A DNA stretch of 64,000 bases. Source: Arthrobacter sp. P2b (GTDB lineage: Bacteria > Actinomycetota > Actinomycetes > Actinomycetales > Micrococcaceae). The notes beneath the pieces are model-generated. The model was not told the origin of the DNA. It made no database searches and saw only the letters and a program-made list of their open reading frames with translations. Numbering within the stretch: position 1 is the first letter of the stretch; every line of letters begins with the position of its first letter. This document shows, piece after piece, positions 57,530 to 64,000 of the stretch. A program made the position numbers and the translations under genes. Where the stretch lies: contig NZ_FVZL01000003.1 of the NCBI RefSeq assembly GCF_900168295.1, forward strand, positions 62,001 through 126,000. The letters run 5' to 3'.

Positions 57530-59605
57530 ATGTCTGAAACGACTGCCCGCAAATTCACCCTGCTGCCGATGCTCGGCCACACCAAGGGCAAGCGCAGTGC
57601 CGTCACCTGCGCGCTGAAATGCGACAACGCCTGCGCCGGCGACGTCTGCAACACCAGCTCCAACAGCTACTTCCGCGACATCGCCTCCGCCACCATGTCC
57701 CGCCGCGCCGCCCTGGGCTTCGGTGCCGCCGGCGCGCTCGCCGTCGTCCTCGGTTCAGCCGTGACCTCTCCCGAATCAGCCTCCGCCGCCGGCCTGTCCA
57801 AGGCCGCGAAGGAAGGCTTCGGCAAGTCCAAGCTCCAGTTCACGCCCATCCCGTCCATCGACGCCATGGTGGACGCCGTCACCGTGCCGGAAGGCTTCAC
57901 CTGGCAGCCGGTCATCCGCTGGGGTGACCCCATCTTCAATGGCACGCCCGAGTTCGACATCAACAACCAGACTGTTGCAGCCCAGGAAAAGCAGTTCGGC
58001 TACAACAACGACTACACGGACATCCTGGAAATCCCGGGCAGCAAGGGCCGCCGCGCAGTCCTGTTCTCCAATCACGAATACACCAACGAGAACATCATGT
58101 TCCCGCCCACCATGCCCGCCAAGCAGATGCGTGCCGTGGGGGCAGCCGCACATGGCCTCTCAGTGGTGGAGCTGGAGCGCAAGAACAAGAACAAACCCTG
58201 GACCTACGTCAAGGGTGCGGAGTTGAACCGCCGCTTCCTGAACAACACGGTGTACGAACTCACCGGCCCGGCCGCCGGTTCAGCCTTGGTCAAGACGAAA
58301 GACGACCAGGCCGGCCGCTTCATCAAGGGAACCCTGGGCAACTGCGCCGGCGGTACCACCCCGTGGGGCACCATCCTGTCCGGCGAGGAAAACTTCCAGG
58401 GTTACTTCGTCGGCAACGGCACCTCTGACGGCGACAAGCGCTACGGCATCACCTCCAAGCCCACAGCCCGGCAGTGGGAGCTGGACGAGGACCGCTGGGA
58501 CACCCGAAAGCCGGGCTACGAGAACGAGGCGAACCGCTTCGGCTGGATCGTGGAAGTTGACCCCTTCGATCCCGACTCCACCCCGAAGAAGCACTCCATG
58601 ATGGGCCGCTTCAAGCACGAGGGCGCCAATGTCATCATCGCCAAGTCCGGGCACGTGGTGGCCTACTCCGGCGACGACGAGCGCTTCGACTACCTCTACA
58701 AGTTCGTGTCGAAGGACAAGTACCGCGAGGGCGACCGGGCGCACAACATGACGCTGCTGTCCGCCGGCAGCCTGTACGTCGCCAAGTTCACGGGCAACTC
58801 ACCTGCCGCTGAGATCACCGGCACCGGCGCTGTTCCCGCTGACGGCGCCTTCGACGGCGTCGGCGAATGGCTGCCCCTGGTGGTGGACGGCAAGTCCGCC
58901 GTGAAGGACATGACCGTGGAAGAGGTCCTGGTGTACACCCGCCTGGCCGCCGACAAGGTTGGACCCACCAAGATGGACCGCTGCGAGGACGTGGAGCCGA
59001 ATCCGTTCACGGGCAAGGTCTACGTTGCCTGCACGAACAACTCCAACCGCGGTGTTGACTCCAACGAAGGCGCCAACGAGGTCAACCCGCGGAACAAGAA
59101 CCGCGACGGGCACATCGTGGAAATCACCGAAACCGGTGACCAGACCTCCACCAAGTTCAGTTGGAACCTGCTCATGGTCTGCGGCGATCCGGCGCAGGGC
59201 GATGTCACCTACTTCTCCGGCTTCCCGGTGGACAAGGTCTCGCCCATCTCCTGCCCGGACAACCTCGCTTTCGACTCCGTGGGCAACCTCTGGATCTCCA
59301 CTGACGGCGCGCCCTCCGGTATTGGCCGGGCGGATGCCCTGTTCAAGGTCACCTTGGACGGCGCAGAACGCGGCAAGGTGGAGCAGTTCCTCGCCGTGCC
59401 GCGTGACGCCGAGACCTGCGGCCCCATCATTCACGATGAGGAGCGCACCGTGTTCGTCGCCGTGCAGCACCCGGGCGAGGACGGCACCTTCGAGAAGCAG
59501 GTTTCCTTCTTCCCGGACTACCTCCCGGCAGGTACCACGCCGGCTCCCGGCCAGGCCCGCGCCCCGCGCCCGTCCGTGATCCAGGTGTTCCGCACCGACG
59601 CCTAA
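57530..59605 (+). CDS. phoX: PhoX-family alkaline phosphatase
   Basis: 691 aa. N-terminal KCDNACAGDVCNTSS Cys-rich stretch, Tat signal SRRAALGFGAAGALAVVLGS (57-76), then the PhoX fold with GNCAGGTTPWGTILSGEENF, NRFGWIVEVDPFDP and RCEDVEPNPFTGKVYVACT, rich in Glu/Asp that bind Ca and Fe. It releases phosphate from phosphomonoesters outside the cell; the Tat route suits a folded metalloprotein. GGAAGG five bases before the ATG. Upstream four-repeat Pho box implies induction by phosphate starvation. Confidence 0.92.
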   Translation: MSETTARKFTLLPMLGHTKGKRSAVTCALKCDNACAGDVCNTSSNSYFRDIASATMSRRAALGFGAAGALAVVLGSAVTSPESASAAGLSKAAKEGFGKSKLQFTPIPSIDAMVDAVTVPEGFTWQPVIRWGDPIFNGTPEFDINNQTVAAQEKQFGYNNDYTDILEIPGSKGRRAVLFSNHEYTNENIMFPPTMPAKQMRAVGAAAHGLSVVELERKNKNKPWTYVKGAELNRRFLNNTVYELTGPAAGSALVKTKDDQAGRFIKGTLGNCAGGTTPWGTILSGEENFQGYFVGNGTSDGDKRYGITSKPTARQWELDEDRWDTRKPGYENEANRFGWIVEVDPFDPDSTPKKHSMMGRFKHEGANVIIAKSGHVVAYSGDDERFDYLYKFVSKDKYREGDRAHNMTLLSAGSLYVAKFTGNSPAAEITGTGAVPADGAFDGVGEWLPLVVDGKSAVKDMTVEEVLVYTRLAADKVGPTKMDRCEDVEPNPFTGKVYVACTNNSNRGVDSNEGANEVNPRNKNRDGHIVEITETGDQTSTKFSWNLLMVCGDPAQGDVTYFSGFPVDKVSPISCPDNLAFDSVGNLWISTDGAPSGIGRADALFKVTLDGAERGKVEQFLAVPRDAETCGPIIHDEERTVFVAVQHPGEDGTFEKQVSFFPDYLPAGTTPAPGQARAPRPSVIQVFRTDA

Positions 59606-59638
59606 ATCCGTGCCGGGGGATTGAGCCTGTCGTTTTCA

Positions 59639-59816
59639 GACGCTCTCTCATCTTTCGCAGGTTTTTCTGCCACGCCCCATCACCTTCCGCTGCTTTTCCG
59701 GCGACGCCCCATCACCTTCTGCAAGGCCACGGCCGAAAGGTGATGGGGCGTTTGGGGTTTTGGTGCGAAAGGTGATGGGGCGTTTGGGGTTTTGGCGCGA
59801 AAGGTGAGAGAGCGTC
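59639..59816. repeat. Three-shell nested palindrome with 32-nt period
   Basis: Left units start at 59640, 59672 and 59704 and right units at 59733, 59765 and 59797, each 32 bases apart. Left ACGCCCCATCACCTTCCGC mirrors right GCGAAAGGTGATGGGGCGT; the outer left GACGCTCTCTCA mirrors outer right TGAGAGAGCGTC. The whole folds into one long three-storey stem around AAGGCCACGG. It fills the phoX-menD gap and probably also terminates phoX. Confidence 0.88.
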
Positions 59817-59836
59817 GGTGATGGCAGACTGGTTTG

Positions 59837-61576
59837 GTGACTTCGCTGAACGACTCTGCCCCCGACGCTACGGACACCGCCCCTGAGCTGAGCGCCCTCG
59901 AGGCGGCGCGGATCGCCGTCGGAATCCTGCTCGACGGCGGTGTGCGGCACGTCGTGGTTTCGCCCGGTTCGCGGTCGGCCCCCATGGCATACGCGCTTGC
60001 GGAGGCGTCCGCGGAGGGCCGGGTGGAGCTCCTGGTCCGGATCGATGAGCGGGCCGCCGGGTTCACAGCCCTGGGGCTGGCTCTTTCCACCGGCTCGCCC
60101 GTGGCCGTCCTGACCACGTCCGGGACCGCCGTCGGGAACCTGCTGCCCGCCGTGATGGAGGCCAACCACGCCGCTGTCCCGCTGATCGTCCTGTCCGCAG
60201 ACAGGCCCGACGAACTCCGCGGCACCGGGGCCAACCAGACCACCATCCAGCCGGACCTCTTCGGCGAGCAGGTGCGCTTCGCGGCCGATGTTCCGGCCGG
60301 CAGCAACCCGGAACGTGCCATCCAGACCGGCCTCTCCGCAGCCAACGGGGCCTTTCCCGACCTGCCGCCCGGCCCGGTCCAGCTCAACCTTGCCTTCCGC
60401 GACCCGCTGGTGCCGTCGCCCGAGGAGGCCCTCCCGCCGGCGGTGGAGCGGCAGCGCTACCGGATTGGCACCGAGCCGCTCGTCATGAACCTGCCGCCGG
60501 CGCCGGATGAGCTGCCGGAACGGCGGACGGTTGTCCTCGCCGGGCACGACGCCGGTCCCGTCGCCGAGGCGTTTGCCCGCGCCCACAACCTTCCGCTGCT
60601 CGCCGAACCGTCATCCAACGCCCGTTTCGGGCCGAATGCGGTGGGCCCGTACCGGCTGCTGCTGGAGCATTTCGGACCTTCTGCCGCGCACCCGATCGAG
60701 CGGGTGGTGCTGTTCGGCCGGCCCACGCTGTCCCGGCCGGTCGCGGCACTCCTTGCCCGCTCAGACGTCCAGGCTGCCCTGTACCAGCCGGTTCCCGTCG
60801 CCTGGTACGAGCCCGGCCGGCGCACCGAGCTTCCGCTGGAGAACCTGGCGGACCTCGCCGACTTCGCCGGCCGTGGCGCCGGGGCGTGGCTGGATACCTG
60901 GCTGCTGGCGGGGTCGGCGGCGCAGCATGCCCTGGACGGGGTGCTGTCCGCGGAGGCCGCGGCAACCGGACCGTCCGTGGGGTCCCTCGTCTGGCAGCAC
61001 ACCCGCGGCCAGCTGCTGCTGGGCTCCTCCAACGGGATCCGCGACGTTGACCTGGCCGGCCTGCCCGCCCCCGAACCTGCCGCCACCGTGTACGCCAACC
61101 GCGGCCTCGCCGGGATCGACGGCACCATCTCCACGGCCACCGGCATCGCACTGGGCGGGCGGCAGGAAACCACGGTCCTTCTGGGTGACGTCACCTTCCT
61201 GCACGACGCCGGCGGCCTGCTCCTCGGCGCGGGGGAGGAGCAGCCGGAGCTGCGGATCGTGGTGCTCAACGATTCGGGCGGCGCCATCTTCGGCCTGCTC
61301 GAGCACGGCGCCGTCGCGGAAGGCGGCCGCTACGGAGACGCCGTCGAACGCCTCTTCGGCACCCCGCACTCCGTGGACATCGCGGCACTCGCCGCGGCGT
61401 ACGGCGTCGGGCATTCCGTTGTGAGTACGACGGCGGGACTCGCCGAAGCGCTCGGCCAACCGGTGGCGGGACGCAGCATCGTGGAAGTCCGCACGGACCG
61501 CCATTCGCTTCGGCAGCTCCACGGGCGGATCAAGGAAGCCGTGGCCGCGGCAGTGGGGGGAGTCCTGGCGCGTTAA
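59837..61576 (+). CDS. menD: SEPHCHC synthase
   Basis: 579 aa thiamine-diphosphate enzyme of menaquinone synthesis, joining 2-oxoglutarate and isochorismate. VVVSPGSRSAPMAYALAEA and RIDERAAGFTALGLA with the cofactor-activating Glu are present, with LLGDVTFLHDAGGLL for the ThDP-Mg loop and LNDSGGAIFGLLEH. The GTG at 59837 has no ribosome site; CAGACT six bases before it is a weak leaderless -10. Start TTG 59834 is the alternative. The family is usually 540-590 aa. Confidence 0.9.
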   Translation: MTSLNDSAPDATDTAPELSALEAARIAVGILLDGGVRHVVVSPGSRSAPMAYALAEASAEGRVELLVRIDERAAGFTALGLALSTGSPVAVLTTSGTAVGNLLPAVMEANHAAVPLIVLSADRPDELRGTGANQTTIQPDLFGEQVRFAADVPAGSNPERAIQTGLSAANGAFPDLPPGPVQLNLAFRDPLVPSPEEALPPAVERQRYRIGTEPLVMNLPPAPDELPERRTVVLAGHDAGPVAEAFARAHNLPLLAEPSSNARFGPNAVGPYRLLLEHFGPSAAHPIERVVLFGRPTLSRPVAALLARSDVQAALYQPVPVAWYEPGRRTELPLENLADLADFAGRGAGAWLDTWLLAGSAAQHALDGVLSAEAAATGPSVGSLVWQHTRGQLLLGSSNGIRDVDLAGLPAPEPAATVYANRGLAGIDGTISTATGIALGGRQETTVLLGDVTFLHDAGGLLLGAGEEQPELRIVVLNDSGGAIFGLLEHGAVAEGGRYGDAVERLFGTPHSVDIAALAAAYGVGHSVVSTTAGLAEALGQPVAGRSIVEVRTDRHSLRQLHGRIKEAVAAAVGGVLAR

Positions 61577-61599
61577 GGCAGTGGATGGCGGATGAGGGA

Positions 61600-62424
61600 C
61601 TAGCCCGTTGGCGGCGTGAACTGGCTGGCGGTGAACTCTGCCCCCTGCGGATCCCGGATCAATGCCTGACGCGTCCACCCGGTGTCCTCCTGGCTGAGGA
61701 CCTGCGCGCCAAGCCGTTCGGCGTCAAGGACCGTCTGGTCCCGGTCGGCCACGGTGAAGGTGACATGCCAATGTGGAGGTTCGTTGGCGGCAGTGTCGCC
61801 GATCCAGGCGATGGCATCCTCGAAGCCGGGCGGGGCGGAGAAATCTGTCTGACGCTTCCTGATGTCCGGGTAGATGGTCGCTTCGAGGTGGTCGCCGTAG
61901 CCGGGACGTCGAATCATCAGACCGAAGCCCACGTCATCCACCTGCCATCCGAACGCGTTCTCGTAAAACGCGATGGCTGGCTCGCGTTCCGACGTGTGCA
62001 GGTCGCTGAAGTTCCAGGCCCCCGGCTGGTTGACCGCCTGCGCTCCCAAACGCCGCTTGGCCTGCCAGATACGGAACACTACTCCTTGCGGATCGGCCAG
62101 GACCGCGCTGCGCCCGCCCTCACCTGCATCTGCCGGCGGCGACAGCACTTTGGCTCCGGCTGCGGCCAGCCTGTTCACTGCAGCATCCGCATCATCTACT
62201 GCTATATAGGTGTTCCACGTCGTGGTGCCCTCGGAACCGCTGCCGATACCGCCGACCTCCTGCCCGTCGAGCCGTGCTATCAGATACCTTCCGGGCGCCC
62301 CCGGCGGCATCACGTCTTCAAACGTCCAGCCGAAGAGGCCGCCGTAGAACTTCTTGGCGGCCTCGACGTCAGGCTGTTCGGTGTCGACCCAACACGGGAC
62401 ACCCTGCGGGTAGGTCCGTTGCAT
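61600..62424 (-). CDS. Two-domain VOC/glyoxalase-like protein
   Basis: 274 aa, two VOC modules: residues 8-130 (GVPCWVDTEQPDVEAAKKFY; FYGGLFGWTFEDV; LADPQGVVFRIWQ) and 135-270 (WNFSDLHTSEREPAIAFYEN; AFGWQVDDVGF; RDPQGAEFTASQF). This tandem form is common in Actinobacteria (CFP30B-like). AGGAG six bases before the ATG. Seventeen bases after the aminotransferase gene, same strand. Confidence 0.83.
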   Translation of the reverse strand: MQRTYPQGVPCWVDTEQPDVEAAKKFYGGLFGWTFEDVMPPGAPGRYLIARLDGQEVGGIGSGSEGTTTWNTYIAVDDADAAVNRLAAAGAKVLSPPADAGEGGRSAVLADPQGVVFRIWQAKRRLGAQAVNQPGAWNFSDLHTSEREPAIAFYENAFGWQVDDVGFGLMIRRPGYGDHLEATIYPDIRKRQTDFSAPPGFEDAIAWIGDTAANEPPHWHVTFTVADRDQTVLDAERLGAQVLSQEDTGWTRQALIRDPQGAEFTASQFTPPTG

Positions 62425-62441
62425 GTTTTACTCCTGTCCCA

Positions 62442-63521
62442 TCACGGGCGGTGCTCCTCAATCGCTTCCTTGAAGGCAGGCAGGCTGCGTTCGACCATAT
62501 CGTCGTTCGCTGTCAGGGAGATCCGGAAGAAGCCCGGTGTTTCGAACAGCACGCCCGGAAATACGAAGACATCCCGGCGGGCAAGGGACTCGGTAAATGC
62601 CTCGTCGTCCGGAACGGGGGAGGGAACGTAGAGGTAAAAGCTCCCCTCCGGCGGCTGGACGCGGTATCCCATTCCGCCCAGCGCGTCGACGAGCCGGTCC
62701 CGGCGCCGCTGCAGCTGGCTGACGTCGATGGAGAACTTCTCAAGTTCGGGAAGCGCGTGCTGCAGCAGGGCGTTCGGATACACCCAGCCCATCGCCACCT
62801 GCAGGCCTGTGATGGCCGGGCGCATCGCGTCCCGGTGCGGCATGGCGGGCGGCAGCGCCAGATAGCCCACCCGCTGGCCCGGGGAGAGATGGGTCTTGCC
62901 ATAGGAGTAGGCCAGCAGCGTATGCGGATAGAACTCCGCCGGGCTGTGGAAGCGCAGGCCGTCAAACACGATCCGGTTGTAGGCTTCGTCCGAGACAAGA
63001 TAGATCCGCCGGCGAATTCTTGCCGAAGCCGCCTCCAGCAGATCCGCCAACCGGGCCAGCAGTTCCGGGGGATAGATCCTGCCCGTGGGATTGTTGGGCG
63101 AATTAACGATCACCACCCTGGTCCGCTCCGTGATGGCCGCCTCGATCGCATCGAGATCCAGGTCGAACGTGGTGGTGTCCACCGTGACCTTGACCGGTAC
63201 CAGCCCGGCTTCGAGGATCAGCGGCTCGTAGAGGAACCAGGGCGGCAGGCTGTAGATGACCTCATCACCCGGATCAGCCACGGTTTTCAGCGCCAGGGCG
63301 ATGGCGGCGAACCCTCCGGTGGTGAGGTAGATATCCTCGGTCCGGAAGGGAACGTCCAACAGCCGCTGGAGGGATTCCGCGGCGGCCTCCCGGGCTGCCT
63401 CACCGTTGGCCTGGTACGCGAACCACTGATCGTTCTTCGGGGTCAGGGCGTCTCGAAGCGTATTGACGTAGCGGTCGGGCGGCATCTGGTGGGGATTGCC
63501 GAAAAGTGAAATCACAGACAT
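62442..63521 (-). CDS. PLP aminotransferase class I/II, frameshifted N-terminus
   Basis: 359 aa in this frame. Schiff-base Lys in LAYSYGKTHLSPGQRVGYLA, VNSPNNPTGRIYPPELL and LVSDEAYNRIVFDG are intact. The frame begins MSVISLFGNPHQMPPDRY, but a second frame upstream (63503-63657) reads MTDPATPSWATEAVSHRAAR and SDVCDFTF, which joins it if one base of the run of four T at 63505-63502 is removed (CDFTFGNPHQMP). So the gene is probably a 400-aa aminotransferase split by a one-base insertion. The listed start may be usable in its own right. Confidence 0.75.
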   Translation of the reverse strand: MSVISLFGNPHQMPPDRYVNTLRDALTPKNDQWFAYQANGEAAREAAAESLQRLLDVPFRTEDIYLTTGGFAAIALALKTVADPGDEVIYSLPPWFLYEPLILEAGLVPVKVTVDTTTFDLDLDAIEAAITERTRVVIVNSPNNPTGRIYPPELLARLADLLEAASARIRRRIYLVSDEAYNRIVFDGLRFHSPAEFYPHTLLAYSYGKTHLSPGQRVGYLALPPAMPHRDAMRPAITGLQVAMGWVYPNALLQHALPELEKFSIDVSQLQRRRDRLVDALGGMGYRVQPPEGSFYLYVPSPVPDDEAFTESLARRDVFVFPGVLFETPGFFRISLTANDDMVERSLPAFKEAIEEHRP

Positions 63522-63657
63522 CTGACTGGCCCTTCCGGCGCAGGCTGGCGTCCGTGATGTAGGCGTCCACCCGTTGAAATGACCGGATAGAGGCCAGCCG
63601 TGCGGCGCGGTGAGATACCGCTTCGGTGGCCCAGGATGGGGTTGCCGGATCTGTCAT
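63503..63657 (-). pseudogene. Out-of-frame N-terminal piece of the aminotransferase
   Basis: About 51 codons: MTDPATPSWATEAVSHRAAR, LASIRSFQRVDAYITDASLR, RKGQSDVCDFTF. AGGAG seven bases before the ATG at 63657 makes this the natural start of the aminotransferase; after the T run the frame continues as unrelated sequence to 63400. One extra T would account for it, as mutation or as a read error. Confidence 0.65.
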
Positions 63658-63790
63658 GCCAGCGCTCCTCTCAGTGCCGGCCGGGATGGGACGGCAGCCG
63701 GATGGGCAGCACGCTGCTGAGCCAGGGCTGTTGGTGGGACCCATTCTGTTCCCGGCACCGACGGAAGTAAAGGTGCGCAGCAAAGGTGCC

Positions 63791-63806
63791 AGCCGCCGTC
63801 GTACGT
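63791..63806. repeat. Half copy of the dispersed palindrome family (F)
   Basis: GCCGCCGTCGTACGTG matches the right arm of copies A, C and D; no left arm is present. Seen as a decayed or partial copy. The rest of 63658-63848 shows no gene. Confidence 0.5.
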
Positions 63807-63848
63807 GCCCGGACGGGCGCCGCCCAAAAACCCTCACGACGCACAAAA

Positions 63849-63883
63849 TCCCTGGCGCTATGGATATATCCAGGCGCCAGGGA
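63849..63883 (-). terminator. Terminator of the amino-acid ABC ATPase gene
   Basis: TCCCTGGCGC (63849-63858) pairs with GCGCCAGGGA (63874-63883); the loop holds GGATATATCC, itself palindromic. On the minus strand TTTTG follows the stem. It lies 40 bases after the stop at 63924. Confidence 0.7.
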
Positions 63884-63923
63884 ATGTGCGTGTCGATTGT
63901 GAATCAGCGGGAGTCGGAAGTGC

Positions 63924-64000
63924 CTACTCTTCGATCTCGATATGCGTCGGATCAAGGACGCGGCGCAGGAATTCCTTGGTGCGCGGCTGCGTGGGGGCGC
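63924..64000 (-). CDS. C-terminal end of an ABC transporter ATP-binding protein
   Basis: Only the last 25 codons: PTQPRTKEFLRRVLDPTHIE and IEE before TAG. The PTxPRTKEFLRRVL tail is the usual end of amino-acid (GlnQ-type) ABC ATPases. Rest lies beyond the right edge. Nothing about substrate can be read. Confidence 0.65.
   Translation of the reverse strand, partial: APTQPRTKEFLRRVLDPTHIEIEE

Noticed and set aside
59639..59816. CRISPR array
   Set aside because: The units are 32 bases apart, but they are inverted copies that pair with each other, spacers are not unique, and there are no cas genes.
61430..61440. Another copy of the GTACGACGGCGG repeat inside menD
   Set aside because: AGTACGACGGCGG occurs within coding sequence with no inverted partner; chance match in GC-rich DNA, as is a similar one in the AsnB gene near 51943.

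Overview
The window is high-GC, densely coded bacterial DNA that reads as an actinobacterial chromosome of the Micrococcaceae, most likely Arthrobacter or Pseudarthrobacter. Supporting signs are the GC bias and codon use, many GTG/TTG starts, ATGA/GTGA/TAATG gene junctions, apparently leaderless promoters, menaquinone genes, SipW-type secretion genes and many ABC sugar-uptake operons. The genus is an inference. I recognised no rRNA, tRNA, CRISPR array, insertion sequence or phage gene.

Layout. 1-6.7 kb: a minus-strand operon (lipoprotein, two permeases, ATPase, GH63 hydrolase, glycerate kinase) that fits uptake and breakdown of glucosylglycerate or mannosylglycerate. 7-11.2 kb: membrane-anchored GH5 and GH26 glycosidases flanking a cation-efflux gene remnant. 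11.3-17.3 kb: a LacI-controlled fructan/sucrose operon (GH32, lipoprotein, two permeases, LacI) with LacI-type operators. 17.4-22.6 kb: LysE exporter, a STAS-like protein, a metalloprotease with matrix-metalloprotease-like layout, and a CPA2 antiporter. 22.7-29 kb: MHS symporter, aldehyde dehydrogenase, iron alcohol dehydrogenase and a GAF/PucR regulator (a semialdehyde/hydroxy-acid pathway). 29-34.5 kb: SulP transporter, a VOC protein, a reductase and an orphan histidine kinase.

34.7-37.8 kb holds an RsbQ-like hydrolase translationally coupled to a PAS-GGDEF-EAL protein, followed by a STAS-like gene: a candidate small-molecule-to-c-di-GMP sensing unit. 38-43.2 kb: lipases, an MFS exporter and an LssY_C protein. 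43.4-45.8 kb: a SipW signal peptidase with three substrate-like proteins (TasA/camelysin-type surface fibre cluster). 46.4-54.3 kb: a NeuD-like protein, then a run combining class-I glutamine amidotransferase hydrolase, YbdK carboxylate-amine ligase, PLP enzyme, AsnB/AsnO amidotransferase and M20 dipeptidase, which looks like a small-peptide or compatible-solute pathway. 54.4-64 kb: PAP2 phosphatase, ArsR/SRPBCC pair, menC, a Pho-box-controlled phoX, menD, VOC protein, a frameshifted aminotransferase and the end of an amino-acid ABC ATPase.

Intergenic DNA is rich in palindromes. One dispersed family built on GTACGACGGCGGC and its complement recurs at least five times, mostly just 3' of genes. 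A second family with an exact 32-nt period flanks phoX and forms a three-shell nested palindrome before menD. Several unrelated 20-30 bp hairpins close other genes. These repeats, the RsbQ/c-di-GMP pair, the metalloprotease and the peptide cluster are the most interesting items.
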